A stretch of DNA of 64,000 bases from Rhizobium sp. ZPR4 (GCF_040215725.1 NZ_CP157970.1:124001-188000); one strand, 5' to 3'; counted from the stretch's first letter, positions 26,050-34,462 are shown. Notes: generated from the letters alone by a model not told the origin. A program made the numbers and translations.

Positions 26050-26370
26050 GCCTAGTGGGTTGCTGACGCACCCGAGCATGAGGCCCGTTCCGGTCCGCCT
26101 TGTCTGTTTCGCCCCTGACATCGCCGGCCGCCCGGATCAAGGGGCGGGCGCGGCAAGCCGCTTGTCGCGTCGGAAAAAAATGGCTTTCCGCCTGCGGCCG
26201 AACCTTCCGTTTTTTCCCGCCACGACCCCTTGACCCGAACGACCGCCGCCGAGGGGCGGGCTTTCGCCCTCCCCCTCTGTCCAGGGGAATGTCAGAGGCC
26301 ATTCCCCCGGAAAGACCGGGGAGGCTTCGCCCGAGGGGGCTTGCCCTTCGGGGTGGCAACCAACCAACGG
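26050..26370 (+). promoter_or_regulatory. Leader module 3, upstream of the DUF736 gene
   Basis: It has the start GTTGCTGACGC and middle elements of module 2, the CCGAACCTTCCG and TTTTTTCCC element of module 1, then the same hairpin with loop TCAGAGGC (here AGGGGAATG / CATTCCCCC) and GGCTTCGCCC. It ends about 10 bp before the DUF736 ATG. Confidence 0.6.
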
Positions 26371-26379
26371 AGACAAACA

Positions 26380-26700
26380 ATGACCGACTATTCAAACTTC
26401 ATCCGCTTCGGTGAAAACGGGACACTCACGGGCAATATCGCTTCCATCTCGTATGACCTCGACATCACCGGGGAAGAGTTCACCAGCACCAATCCCAAGG
26501 CTCCTGTCTTCCGCCTGTTCGCCAAGTCCCCGAGGGGGCGACGCGTGGAAATCGGCGGCATCTGGCAGAAAAAGAACCAGAATGACGGTGACTATTACAG
26601 CCTCTCCATCAACACCGGGCACGGCAGGCTCAATGCCAATCTCGGTCGCTATCCCGGTCAGGACGACGATGATCTGATGGCCGTGATTCCGTGGGATTGA
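26380..26700 (+). CDS. DUF736 plasmid protein
   Basis: A 106-residue protein of the DUF736 family, almost always plasmid- or integrative-element-borne in alphaproteobacteria and of unknown function. Visible features are an N-terminal ENGTLTGNIASISYDLDI, then APVFRLFAKSPRGRRVEIGG (the conserved R-V-F-A-x-S element) and a C-terminal strand LNANLGRYPGQDDDDLMAVI. ATG 26380 has the purine run GGAGACAAACA before it. It is the last gene of the housekeeping block; downstream, a GNAT gene faces it on the other strand. Confidence 0.85.
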   Translation: MTDYSNFIRFGENGTLTGNIASISYDLDITGEEFTSTNPKAPVFRLFAKSPRGRRVEIGGIWQKKNQNDGDYYSLSINTGHGRLNANLGRYPGQDDDDLMAVIPWD

Positions 26701-26892
26701 AGCAACGGCTGCAACATCGGTCCGCCCAAGGGATCACGCCCTTCGGGCGGGCCTGAAACCCCGAGCGCCGACAGCCTTACCGCGACGCTCAGAGGATGCG
26801 CCGAAGCCGGCTGAGGGGAAGATTCGCGTCGGATCGAAACGATCTTCTCCGATATCGAGGGAGCTTCAAGGCTCACGCCCCGGCATGGGTCC

Positions 26893-27378
26893 CTATAGAG
26901 GACGTTCCATCAGGTTCATCATTTTCCCGTTCATGAACGTGATCCCGACGGAAGAAAAGCCGTTCTGCTTGTAATAGGCAATCAGCCTTGAGCTGGAGAG
27001 CGAACAATCAAGTCTGATGGTCGCCAGACCTCGCTCTCGTCCCATGCCGGCAATTTTTTCGATAATGGCGGTACCAATTCCGTTTCCCGCCCTGTCGCGG
27101 CGAACCGCGAAAGTGTGCAGATAGATGCTGTTACCTGTTTCCTTCGCCCCCCAATACGGGCGATCCTCCCACAGGATTCGAAACGCAGCGACGGGTTGGC
27201 TATCCATATAGGCAAGGAACAATTCGCCGCGCTCGATCCGAGGCAGCATCCACGCGTCATCGAAGGGGTAGTTCCAGCCTTCCGATCCACGCGCCTTTTG
27301 CCATGCGCTCGCCTCCTCCAGAATCTCCGAGAAGTGCGCCCGCGTTTCAAGATCCACCGGGCGAATTTCAATTTCCAT
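26893..27378 (-). CDS. GNAT-family N-acetyltransferase
   Basis: A 161-residue single-domain acetyltransferase. The acetyl-CoA binding segment is RRDRAGNGIGTAIIEKIAGMGRE (Q/R-x-x-G-x-G/A form), preceded by the strand IYLHTFAV and followed by IRLDCSLSSSRLIAYYKQNGF, the last helix and strand of the fold. Substrate unknown; the N-terminal region resembles GNATs acting on small amines or antibiotics. I place the start at ATG 27378 (MEIEIRPVDL), the natural beginning of the fold; ATG 27405 and 27435 are in-frame alternatives without clear ribosome binding sites. It is divergent from the amidotransferase-like gene 105 bp away. Confidence 0.85.
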   Translation of the reverse strand: MEIEIRPVDLETRAHFSEILEEASAWQKARGSEGWNYPFDDAWMLPRIERGELFLAYMDSQPVAAFRILWEDRPYWGAKETGNSIYLHTFAVRRDRAGNGIGTAIIEKIAGMGRERGLATIRLDCSLSSSRLIAYYKQNGFSSVGITFMNGKMMNLMERPL

Positions 27379-27483
27379 GTCGATATCACCAATCAATCTC
27401 GCCATGAGGCGGCAACTGTGTTTTCTTGAATCCAAGCATGCTCAAAAACAGTGTCGAAACGACTAAGGCGGGAGCCGGATCCT

Positions 27484-28173
27484 ATGCGTCAGCCTCGCAT
27501 CGCCATCATTCTTGATGAGAACACCAGCACGGGCGGAACGCGCTATGAAGCGGCCAAGGGCTATTTTCGGGGTGTGAGCAAAGCGGGAGGTCTTCCCTTT
27601 GGCATTCCGTATGTTCCTGAACTTGTGGACATCGTTTTGAACGAGTTCGATGGCCTGATCTCCGTCGGCGGCCGGTTTGCTTATCCCGATGATTGGTACA
27701 TCTCCGGCGAGATCTCCAAAGCTCCGCCGTCGGAACGTCTCGAGGTCGAAAGGGCAATCGTCGAAGGCTTCCTGGAAAGGGACAAACCCATCCTCGGCAT
27801 ATGTGCCGGCATGCAGATGCTCGCATGCCTGAACGGCTGTCGCCTCACGCCCGATCTACGGTCGTCCTTTCCGACTGCAAATGAACACGACCAACGAGAC
27901 CATCTTCATGCGGTCGAGATTGTCCCTGAATCCCGCTTGGCGAAGATTATTGGCAAACCTCGCATCGAGGTGAATACGTTTCACCGCGAAGCAATTGCAC
28001 AATTGTCACCGGTCGTCCTTGCGAGCGCCTATGCTGAAGATGGCATTGTCGAGGCCGTCGAAGTCGTCTCCAGCTCGTTCGCGATCGGCCTGCAATGGCA
28101 CCAGGAGTTATTTGCTGACGTGGACCACCCAGGCAACGCCGTGTTTCGTGGCCTTGTGGAAGCGGCAGCATAA
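27484..28173 (+). CDS. Gamma-glutamyl-GABA-hydrolase-like class I glutamine amidotransferase
   Basis: A 229-residue protein of the peptidase C26 group. The nucleophile Cys is in ILGICAGMQML, and His and Glu of the triad are in GLQWHQELF, so it should be active. These enzymes hydrolyse gamma-glutamyl amide bonds, for example of gamma-glutamyl-GABA in putrescine breakdown or of folate polyglutamates. The substrate is not determined here; the usual P-G-G-x-D-x-x-P element reads SVGGRFAYPDDWY. ATG 27484 is preceded by GGAG; the frame from 27451 adds residues without support. The divergent GNAT might act on a related amine, but that is only inferred from position. Confidence 0.8.
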   Translation: MRQPRIAIILDENTSTGGTRYEAAKGYFRGVSKAGGLPFGIPYVPELVDIVLNEFDGLISVGGRFAYPDDWYISGEISKAPPSERLEVERAIVEGFLERDKPILGICAGMQMLACLNGCRLTPDLRSSFPTANEHDQRDHLHAVEIVPESRLAKIIGKPRIEVNTFHREAIAQLSPVVLASAYAEDGIVEAVEVVSSSFAIGLQWHQELFADVDHPGNAVFRGLVEAAA

Positions 28174-28265
28174 CCCGAGCACCTCTCGCTGACCTCGAAT
28201 TGAGATACCGTCTGTACGTCGCGGCTGCCGTTGACGGGTTCTTCAAGCCGTATCTGGCTATGGGA

Positions 28266-29501
28266 TTAGGTCTCAACACCGCCGAGAGCGCGATGCGATC
28301 GGTCAGGCAGGTTCACTAGCCGGCCGATCAGGATAAAGGCAAGCACCGCAATGCCGCCAACAATGGCCGTGATCGCCAGAGACCAGGTCACGCCGACCAC
28401 CTCCATCGCAAGCGCCAGCGCAAATGGCGCGATTGCCGATACCGCCAGCCGAGCCGCCATCGTCTTTCCCTGGAGCTGGCCATATCCTTCGCTTCCGAAG
28501 AGCCACAGCGGAAGCGTTCCTGCTGCAATGCTAAAGATCCCGCCGCCCAGTCCGAAGATGATTGCAAAGACTATGGCGTTGGATGCTGAGGCAGGCGAGA
28601 ACGCCAGCAGCGCGATCGCTCCCGACATCAACGATGCCGAGACGATGGCGAGCCGAACAGGAGCGAGCCTGCCGCCAAAGATCATGTTGGTGAAGCGGCT
28701 GAGCACCTGCGCAGGACCATATAGGCTTCCGACAAGAGCGGCCGACGTCCCGAGGCCAAGGCCGGATAGGATCGGAACCATGTGGATCAGGATTGCCGAG
28801 CTGAGAAGCGATTGAACAGAGAAGCCGACGACCATGAAAATAAAGCCCAATCGCCTTGCGGAGGCAGGAAGTCTTCCTTCGACACGCTTGTCGGCGGACG
28901 CCTCTCGTCCCCTGGCGTTACTTGATCCCACGCGTCGCGCAAGTAGAGCGTGGATAGGAAGGCAGACAAAAAGATTGAGGGCGGCGAAGACCAGGTAGAC
29001 TTCGCGCCACGATATGTGTTCATGCAGCGCCGTTGTGATCGGCCAGAAGATCGTCGAGGCAAAGCCGGCGATTAGCGTCAGATAGGTGATACTGCGCTGG
29101 GCGACTTTCGGGTTGATCTGGACGAGCAGTGCGAACGCCGCAGCATATTGTACCAGATTGGACGCCGTCTCGATCGCGATCAGAGTGAAGACAAAGGCGA
29201 CCTTGCCGGAAGATAGGGCGCAAGCCACGAGCGCTGCAGCGGCGGTCGCCGAACCAGCCATCATGATGCGTCCGGCGCCAAAGCGGTCTATCCATTTGCC
29301 CATCGTCGGCGCGGCGAGACCGCCGATCAGCAAAGCGGCCGACAAAGCACCGAAGATCCATTCCGATGGCCAGTTCAGATCCCGCGCCATGTCCGGCGCA
29401 AGAATGCTGAAGCTGTAATAGAGCGTTCCATAGCCGATGATCTGGGTGAGCCCCAGGGCCAGGATCGCAGCCACAGGCGGACGTTCGGTGCTGGTCGTCA
29501 T
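28266..29501 (-). CDS. ArsK-like major facilitator efflux transporter
   Basis: A 411-residue membrane protein with about 12 hydrophobic helices and MFS hallmarks ([11 protein letters not shown] after helix 2-3). It is the last gene of the arsenic operon and overlaps arsH by 4 bp (ATGA). In Agrobacterium, an MFS protein called ArsK exports trivalent arsenic and antimony and organic arsenicals, and is found in the same gene company; this protein has the right size and context, so I call it ArsK-like on position plus family. Another possibility is an MFS for an organoarsenical such as those modified by the ArsN2 domain upstream. Confidence 0.78.
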   Translation of the reverse strand: MTTSTERPPVAAILALGLTQIIGYGTLYYSFSILAPDMARDLNWPSEWIFGALSAALLIGGLAAPTMGKWIDRFGAGRIMMAGSATAAAALVACALSSGKVAFVFTLIAIETASNLVQYAAAFALLVQINPKVAQRSITYLTLIAGFASTIFWPITTALHEHISWREVYLVFAALNLFVCLPIHALLARRVGSSNARGREASADKRVEGRLPASARRLGFIFMVVGFSVQSLLSSAILIHMVPILSGLGLGTSAALVGSLYGPAQVLSRFTNMIFGGRLAPVRLAIVSASLMSGAIALLAFSPASASNAIVFAIIFGLGGGIFSIAAGTLPLWLFGSEGYGQLQGKTMAARLAVSAIAPFALALAMEVVGVTWSLAITAIVGGIAVLAFILIGRLVNLPDRSHRALGGVET

Positions 29502-30223
29502 ATGGATTTGAGGCTCACTCGCTGCTCCAGCTTTTCGGCTGCCTCCTTCCGTTCGCTGTAGCGGTCGGTGAGGTAGTCGGATGCGTCGCGCGTCAGCCAG
29601 GTGAACTTCACCAGCTCCTCGCAGACATCAACGGCGCGATCGTAATAGGACGAAGGCTTCATCCGGCCGTTGGCATCGAATTCCTGGAAGGCTTTCGCCA
29701 CCGACGACTGGTTCTGGATGGTGATCATCCGCATCCAACGCCCGAGAATGCGCATCTGTCCCAGCGCATTGAAGGACTGTGAACCGCCGGAGACCTGCAT
29801 CAGCGCAAGCGTCTTGCCCTGTGTTGGTCGGACCGAGCCAACCGAAAGCGGTATCCAGTCGATCTGAGCCTTCATGATACCGGTCATCGCGCCGTGGCGT
29901 TCCGGACTGACCCAGACTTGGCCCTCCGACCAGGCAGACAGGTCGCGCAGTTCCTGCACCTTGGGATGCGTGACCGGAGCGTCGTCAGGCAGCGGCAGGC
30001 CTTCCGGATTGAAGATTTTCACCTCGCAGCCGAAGTGTTCCAACAGCCGTGCCGCCTCGTGTGCGAGCAGTCGGCTGTAGGAGACGGCTCGGAGCGAACC
30101 GTACAGGATGAGGATGCGCGGCTTGTGCGTCGAGAATGGCGGCCGAAGCGCCGTCAGATCCGGCATGCGCAGATGCTCCGGCGAAGCTGCAGGCAGATCA
30201 GACAATGCGCTTGCCCTCGGCAT
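29498..30223 (-). CDS. arsH: ArsH NADPH-dependent FMN oxidoreductase
   Basis: A 241-residue flavodoxin-fold protein. [20 protein letters not shown] is the FMN-phosphate-binding loop, and [19 protein letters not shown] and [25 protein letters not shown] are highly typical of ArsH. ArsH oxidises trivalent methyl- or phenyl-arsenicals to less toxic pentavalent forms and reduces quinones. ATG 30223 overlaps the preceding arsC by 26 bp; a shorter start at 30166 (MPDLTAL) is possible. It is cotranscribed with arsC upstream and the MFS downstream. Length agrees with rhizobial ArsH. Confidence 0.93.
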   Translation of the reverse strand: MPRASALSDLPAASPEHLRMPDLTALRPPFSTHKPRILILYGSLRAVSYSRLLAHEAARLLEHFGCEVKIFNPEGLPLPDDAPVTHPKVQELRDLSAWSEGQVWVSPERHGAMTGIMKAQIDWIPLSVGSVRPTQGKTLALMQVSGGSQSFNALGQMRILGRWMRMITIQNQSSVAKAFQEFDANGRMKPSSYYDRAVDVCEELVKFTWLTRDASDYLTDRYSERKEAAEKLEQRVSLKSI

Positions 30224-30620
30224 CGAGGACTTTTTCGCCGTCTTCCTTGGTAAAGGGCCCCTTGTGGCTGTCCGGCAGGATGTCCAGCACGACTTCCGAC
30301 GGCCGCGACAGGCGGGTGCCGAGCGGTGTGATAACGAAGGGCCGATTGATCAGGATCGGATCCTTTAGCATCGCATCGAGAAGCTGATCATCCGTCAGGT
30401 CGGGATTATCGAGGCCGAGTTCCGCATAGGGCGTGCCCTTCTCGCGAATGGCCTCGCGGACGGTCAAGCCCGCGTCGGTGATCATTTTAATGAGCTGCGC
30501 TCGGGTCGGCGGGCTGCTCAGGTATTCGATCACGACCGGCTCGATGCCCGCATTGCGGACCATTGCCAAGGTATTGCGCGAAGTTCCGCAGTCCGGATTG
30601 TGGTAGATGGTGACATCCAT
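30198..30620 (-). CDS. arsC: ArsC, glutaredoxin-linked arsenate reductase
   Basis: A 140-residue protein of the plasmid R773-type ArsC family. The catalytic Cys is in [15 protein letters not shown] near residue 12, and the substrate-binding arginines lie in [18 protein letters not shown]. It reduces arsenate to arsenite using glutaredoxin and glutathione, supplying the substrate of the ACR3 pump. ATG 30620 lies 2 bp behind the ACR3 stop. A longer frame continues upstream but only in the shadow of the pump gene. The operon thus contains two arsenate reductases of unrelated families, this one and the phosphatase-type domain of the first gene. Confidence 0.93.
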   Translation of the reverse strand: MDVTIYHNPDCGTSRNTLAMVRNAGIEPVVIEYLSSPPTRAQLIKMITDAGLTVREAIREKGTPYAELGLDNPDLTDDQLLDAMLKDPILINRPFVITPLGTRLSRPSEVVLDILPDSHKGPFTKEDGEKVLDAEGKRIV

Positions 30621-30622
30621 GA

Positions 30623-31696
30623 TCAGACTTCCTTCGTTGGGATGAGCTTGGAGGCAGACACCGAGCGCACGGCCGCGCCGCGCTCGTACCAACCCTTGCT
30701 GCGATTGACGATCCAAACCACCGACAGCATCACCGGCACCTCGATCAAAACGCCGACGACAGTGGCGAGTGCGGCACCAGAGTCGAAGCCGAACAGACTG
30801 ATGGCTGCGGCAACGGCAAGTTCGAAGAAGTTCGACGCGCCAATCAGCGCCGATGGTCCGGCAATGCAATGTTCCTCGCCGCTCATCCGGTTGAGCAGAT
30901 AGGCCAGCCCGGAATTGAAGTAGACCTGGATCAGGATAGGCACGGCCAGCAGCCCGATCACGGCCGGCTGCGCGATGATCTGCTCGCCCTGGAAACCGAA
31001 CAGAAGGATCAGTGTTGCCAGCAGAGCCAGGAGCGACAATGGCTGCAGGGTGTTCAGGAGCCGGTCGAGCGGTGCGGCCGATCCTCCAGCCAGCAGGCCG
31101 CGCCGCAACAGTTGTGCGGCGATGACCGGCAGGACGATGTAGAGCACCACGGAGATCACCAGCGTATCCCAGGGAACGGTGATCGCCGAAAGCCCGAGGA
31201 GGAGTCCGACGATCGGCGCGAATGCGACGACCATGATCGCGTCGTTCAGCGCCACCTGACTGAGCGTGAAGTGAGGTTCGCCTTTCGTCAGGTTCGACCA
31301 CACGAAGACCATGGCCGTGCAGGGTGCAGCAGCCAGAATGATCAGGCCGGCGATGTAGGAGTCGATCTGACCGGAGGGCAGCATCGGTCGAAACAGCCAT
31401 CCTATGAATAGCCAGCCCAACAGGGCCATAGAGAACGGCTTGATCGCCCAGTTCACCAATAAGGTCACGCCTATCCCGCGCCAATGGCGTCCGACCTGGC
31501 CAAGAGCGGCGAAGTCGATCTTGACCAGCATCGGGATGATCATCAGCCAGATCAGGACGGCCACGGGAATATTGACTTTGGCAATCCCGGCAGCGCCGAT
31601 CGTGTGGAACAGGCCGGGCATCAGATGCCCGAGCATCACGCCCACCACAATGCAAAGGAACACCCAGACGGTGAGATAGCGTTCAAAGGTGGACAT
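30623..31696 (-). CDS. arsB: ACR3-family arsenite efflux permease
   Basis: A 357-residue inner-membrane protein with ten hydrophobic segments. The ACR3 hallmark around the essential Cys is present: ILAAAPCTAMVFVWSNL in helix 4. The segment GASNFFELAVAAAISLFG in helix 9 is also characteristic. It exports arsenite by proton antiport. The start is ATG 31696 (MSTFERYLTVWVF); further codons upstream (to 31747) have no support. Six bp separate it from the arsC-arsN2 gene upstream, so they are cotranscribed. Some authors name it acr3 instead of arsB. Confidence 0.93.
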   Translation of the reverse strand: MSTFERYLTVWVFLCIVVGVMLGHLMPGLFHTIGAAGIAKVNIPVAVLIWLMIIPMLVKIDFAALGQVGRHWRGIGVTLLVNWAIKPFSMALLGWLFIGWLFRPMLPSGQIDSYIAGLIILAAAPCTAMVFVWSNLTKGEPHFTLSQVALNDAIMVVAFAPIVGLLLGLSAITVPWDTLVISVVLYIVLPVIAAQLLRRGLLAGGSAAPLDRLLNTLQPLSLLALLATLILLFGFQGEQIIAQPAVIGLLAVPILIQVYFNSGLAYLLNRMSGEEHCIAGPSALIGASNFFELAVAAAISLFGFDSGAALATVVGVLIEVPVMLSVVWIVNRSKGWYERGAAVRSVSASKLIPTKEV

Positions 31697-31701
31697 AGTG
31701 G

Positions 31702-32643
31702 TTATCCCTGCAATGTCTTGGCCAGCAATGCCGCCGAAGCTGGGCAAAGCTTGCTTGCCTGACGGCTCCGCAAGATGGCCTCCGGCGCCGTTGCGCGGTC
31801 GATCCGGATGAAGCCGAGTGACTCAAAAAAGGGCGCGGCGGTCGTGGTCAGAAGGTAGCCGGTGCGAGCCCCATTCGCGTAAGCCCGTTGCAGCAAAAGA
31901 TCGGTTGCTCGTCGGCCAAGTCCCTTGTGCCGGTGAGGCGGTGCGATGACGATCGAGCGCAGAAGTGCATTGTTGCCATGAAGTTCGTAGCCACCGTATC
32001 CGATGGTATCGACGCCGCGAACAATCCGGAAGAAGCTGCGGCCATCCTCATTAAGATCGTCGATCGGAAGGTCGGCGCCTTTGAGGGCGTCGCGCAGCTC
32101 GCCTTCATGTCCGGCAATCGGCAAAAGCGCCAGGGCGGTCGCACCTTCGGTCGTTCCGATCTGGCGCAGTTGCGTCTCCAACGCGAGCCTGTCGATCGAC
32201 GATAGCGGCAGGCTGATAAAGGCCATGATCCGGTTCTTGAGGAAGCGCGCAGCCTGGGCGAAAGCGCGGCTCTTTTCGATGTCGCTGCCTTCAACGGCGG
32301 CCGGATCTTCAATACCCCAATGGGCCGTCATCGGATGGCCGATCCAGACTGGGCAGGCATCGCCGGCGGCGCTGTCGCAGACCGTGAAGATGAAGTCCAT
32401 TTGCGGTGCGCCGGGTTCGGCAAACTCGTCCCAGCTTTTCGAACGGAAGCCATCCGTCGGATAACCGAGCGCCGCCAGTTCCTTCAGCGCCAAGGGATTG
32501 ACTTCACCTTTCGGCTGACTGCCGGCAGAATACGCGTTGAAGCGACCCTTTCCCTCGGCGTTGAGGATGGATTCGGCCAGGATCGAGCGAGCGGAATTGC
32601 CCGTGCAGAGAAAGAGGACGTTGTAGACGCGGTCTGTGATCAT
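31702..32643 (-). CDS. Fusion of phosphatase-type ArsC with ArsN2-like acetyltransferase
   Basis: A 313-residue two-domain protein. Residues 1-145 are a low-molecular-weight protein-tyrosine-phosphatase-type arsenate reductase: VLFLCTGNSARSILAE is the C-x5-R loop, followed by DEFAEPGAPQMDFIFTVCDSA. Residues about 175-310 are a GNAT domain of the ArsN2 type: LKGADLPIDDLNEDGRSFFRI, LRSIVIAPPHRHKGLGRRA (acetyl-CoA loop) and AAPFFESLGFIRIDR. ArsN-type enzymes acetylate the antibiotic arsinothricin. The fusion would combine arsenate reduction and organoarsenical inactivation in one protein. Start ATG 32643 overlaps arsR by 4 bp. A frameshift-free joined frame makes the fusion genuine. Confidence 0.88.
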   Translation of the reverse strand: MITDRVYNVLFLCTGNSARSILAESILNAEGKGRFNAYSAGSQPKGEVNPLALKELAALGYPTDGFRSKSWDEFAEPGAPQMDFIFTVCDSAAGDACPVWIGHPMTAHWGIEDPAAVEGSDIEKSRAFAQAARFLKNRIMAFISLPLSSIDRLALETQLRQIGTTEGATALALLPIAGHEGELRDALKGADLPIDDLNEDGRSFFRIVRGVDTIGYGGYELHGNNALLRSIVIAPPHRHKGLGRRATDLLLQRAYANGARTGYLLTTTAAPFFESLGFIRIDRATAPEAILRSRQASKLCPASAALLAKTLQG

Positions 32644-32996
32644 TGCAGTTTCTCCTCCGCTTTAGGGGTGCAGCAGGTCGCAACCTCAGCAGCCGGTGCG
32701 CAGATTTCCGGGTGCCCGGAGCAGCAATCCTCCATCAGGAAGCGGACAAGACCGCCGAGCGCTTCGTAGTTCGCGGTGTAGATGATCGATCGGGATTCCC
32801 GCTGCTGCGCAATCAGGCCGGATCGCTCCAGCTCCTTCAGATGGAAGGAGACGTTCGACGGCGATACCTCCGCCTTTTCCGCGATCGCGCCGGCAGCCAT
32901 GCCATCAGGGCCGGCGACTACCAGCATGCGGATGATGTGCAGACGGGTTTCCTGGGACAGTGCGCCAAATGCGATGAGTGCTTGACGTTGATCCAT
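32640..32996 (-). CDS. arsR: ArsR/SmtB-family arsenic-responsive repressor
   Basis: A 118-residue winged-helix repressor. The DNA-recognition part is AGAIAEKAEVSPSNVSFHLKELERSGL followed by the wing IAQQRESRSIIY. The usual C-V-C-D-L metal site of the R773 type is absent; instead the C-terminus is Cys-rich (CCSGHPEIC and CC), as in the Agrobacterium/Acidithiobacillus type of arsenic sensor, where C-terminal cysteines bind As(III). It is first in the leftward operon and divergent from the DUF6428 gene. The palindrome between them (32998-33023) is its probable operator, giving control of both directions. Confidence 0.92.
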   Translation of the reverse strand: MDQRQALIAFGALSQETRLHIIRMLVVAGPDGMAAGAIAEKAEVSPSNVSFHLKELERSGLIAQQRESRSIIYTANYEALGGLVRFLMEDCCSGHPEICAPAAEVATCCTPKAEEKLQ

Positions 32997-32997
32997 A

Positions 32998-33023
32998 TTT
33001 CAATAATCCTTGAATCATTGAAA
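32998..33023. promoter_or_regulatory. Probable ArsR operator
   Basis: TTTCAA at 32998-33003 and TTGAAA at 33018-33023 form an inverted repeat with 14 bases between, and a further CTTGAA lies inside. It begins 2 bp upstream of the arsR start and is shared with the divergent DUF6428 gene, the expected place for an autoregulatory ArsR site. Confidence 0.6.
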
Positions 33024-33038
33024 CGAGGATTACCGCAA

Positions 33039-33563
33039 ATGAATGCGATCGACAACTCGAAAATTCAAAGCGCCGACATCAGCCTTGGCCTGCTTCTCGA
33101 AACGCTGACGCACGCCAAGGATATGCCGCTCGTCTTCCACTATGACGGCAGGCCGGTGAAGCCCGGCTATCATGTCACCGAGGTCAAAGCCGGAAGGTTC
33201 GAAGCGCTCGACTGCGGTGCCAATCCGGAAAGCTGGACGGAGATCTTCGTGCAGCTCTGGGATATCGCGGAAGGCGACCGCACACATATGCCGGCCGGCA
33301 AGTTTGCGGCGATCATCCGGAAAGTATCCGAGCGTGTGAAGCTCGACGGATCAGCGAAGCTGACCTTTGAGGTGAGCGACGGCGTGCAGCCGATGCAGCT
33401 TTATCAGGCCGCCTATCCAAGCCTTCGTGCCGGTCAGGTGCGTGTTGAGCTGACTCCACGCGCCGCGAGCTGTAAGCCGCGCGATCGTTGGCTGGCGGAA
33501 CAGCAGGCCCAAGCTCAACCGTGCTGTGGCCCGTCGACTGAAAAGAGTGCCTGCTGCGGCTGA
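33039..33563 (+). CDS. DUF6428 family protein of the arsenic locus
   Basis: A 174-residue soluble protein. The N-terminal part (LGLLLETLTHAKDMPLVFHYDGRPVKPGYHVTEVKAGRF, shortened here) and WTEIFVQLWDI match the DUF6428 family, small proteins repeatedly found next to ars genes. The function is unknown. The C-terminus has two CC pairs (PCCGPSTEKSACCG), which suggests binding of a soft metal or of As(III). It is divergent from arsR over a shared operator, so it should be induced by arsenite. ATG 33039 follows a run ACGAGGATTACC containing GAGG. Confidence 0.82.
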   Translation: MNAIDNSKIQSADISLGLLLETLTHAKDMPLVFHYDGRPVKPGYHVTEVKAGRFEALDCGANPESWTEIFVQLWDIAEGDRTHMPAGKFAAIIRKVSERVKLDGSAKLTFEVSDGVQPMQLYQAAYPSLRAGQVRVELTPRAASCKPRDRWLAEQQAQAQPCCGPSTEKSACCG

Positions 33564-33607
33564 TGCCGCTTCCAGATTTCGGTTGGCTGTCAGGATAACG
33601 CGCCGAG

Positions 33608-33733
33608 ATGAAGACTGCCGTGGATCACGACGAGCGCCGTGTCAACGAAGCGGAACTCGCACAGGCGATCTGCGAGCGCGACTTACTTCTCGCTGACGCC
33701 TGCGGGCCGTTCTTCGACAAGCCTCCCTCCTAA
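33608..33733 (+). CDS. Possible 41-residue peptide
   Basis: A short acidic frame (MKTAVDHDERRVNEAELAQA and a tail FFDKPPS) placed 44 bp behind the DUF6428 gene and ahead of its terminator. It has only a weak ribosome binding site (CCGAG) and no recognised family, so it could be chance. Confidence 0.2.
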   Translation: MKTAVDHDERRVNEAELAQAICERDLLLADACGPFFDKPPS

Positions 33734-33754
33734 GGAAGGCTTACGCCTGTCCTG

Positions 33755-33791
33755 AAACCCCGTCGGCCGGATCGGTTGGCCGACAGGGTTT
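33755..33791. terminator. Bidirectional terminator between DUF6428 and WGR genes
   Basis: AAACCC-C-GTCGGCC, loop GGATCGGTT, GGCCGAC-A-GGGTTT: a 14-position stem with a single mismatch, A-tract on one side and T-tract on the other. It lies between convergent genes and should stop both transcripts. Confidence 0.75.
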
Positions 33792-33799
33792 GATAGAGC

Positions 33800-34057
33800 C
33801 TATGCCGGTTGGCTTCTTCGCGGTTGGTAGCCGCGCATGCGCTTGCTGCGCAGAAGCTGCAGGAAGAGCAGCACGGCGTCTTCCTCACTTCTGAAATGAT
33901 CATGCCTCACCCGGCCGCGCGCACCGATGCGACCCCATCTGCGGGTAAGGGAGACCTCTCCAAACAACGTCGCCTCGATTGACATGGCGTAGTATCGGGC
34001 CATGTTTCTCGTGGGATCCGTGCGTTCGACGTAGAGCTGATAGGGTTGCGCGATCAT
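33800..34057 (-). CDS. WGR-domain protein
   Basis: An 85-residue protein consisting of a single WGR domain: QLYVERTDPTRNMARYYAM, LFGEVSLTRRWGRIGARGR (the W-G-R motif itself) and EEDAVLLFLQLLRSKRMRGY. WGR domains occur in PARPs and MolR-type proteins, where they bind nucleic acids; stand-alone versions like this are frequent on rhizobial plasmids, with unknown role. The start at 34057 (MIAQPYQLYV) corresponds to the beginning of the fold; in-frame ATGs at 34099 and 34129 are alternatives, none with a good ribosome binding site. It lies behind the tra genes and may be part of the plasmid backbone. Confidence 0.8.
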   Translation of the reverse strand: MIAQPYQLYVERTDPTRNMARYYAMSIEATLFGEVSLTRRWGRIGARGRVRHDHFRSEEDAVLLFLQLLRSKRMRGYQPRRSQPA

Positions 34058-34202
34058 GACCGCAGAATTGCTGAACCCGACAATCTCGTCCAACGACATA
34101 TGTGAATCGGACGGTGCGGATCGATTCATATTTGTGATGATGCGCGTAGGCGTGCGACGGGCATAATTCCTAATTGATCTCGTTCGGTTCACACATTGCA
34201 GA

Positions 34203-34445
34203 TCAGCCTTTGCGAGAGGACAAAAGGCCGGCGAGCGTCGCGACGACGATGATGAGGCCCGCTTGTATCAGGATCGATAAATCCGGTCCGTACACAACGC
34301 TCCACAATGCTGTCATGCAAAATACGAGCGCGCTGAAGATCAGGCATTTGGTTTTGAACGAAAGACGCTTTCCCCTCGGTGACAGCAGAATGTAAAGCGC
34401 CAGGGCGATTGCAACCAATACTGCCAATGTGAACAGCAATTCCAT
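34203..34445 (-). CDS. Small two- or three-helix membrane protein
   Basis: An 80-residue hydrophobic protein: helix 1 at 2-22 (MELLFTLAVLVAIALALYIL), a basic loop, helix 2 near 33-52 and helix 3 near 57-73. I do not recognise the family. It lies 17 bp behind traG on the same strand, so it could be a late gene of the traC-traD-traG operon. Opposite-strand frames here are shorter and look like shadows. Confidence 0.5.
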   Translation of the reverse strand: MELLFTLAVLVAIALALYILLSPRGKRLSFKTKCLIFSALVFCMTALWSVVYGPDLSILIQAGLIIVVATLAGLLSSRKG

Positions 34446-34462
34446 GCGTGTCGATTCCTCTG

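Larger units (their letters stand above)
25387..26379. other. Intergenic region made of repeat modules (before DUF736)
   Basis: Nearly 1 kb without a gene. It contains the second copy of the ~230-bp repeat (25511-25742), a stretch 25760-26040 with no recognised content, and leader module 3 (26050-26370). Confidence 0.6.

Noticed and set aside
20335-26370. CRISPR-like interpretation of the repeated intergenic blocks
   Set aside because: The repeats are long, few and placed at gene starts; there is no short repeat-spacer periodicity and no cas gene.
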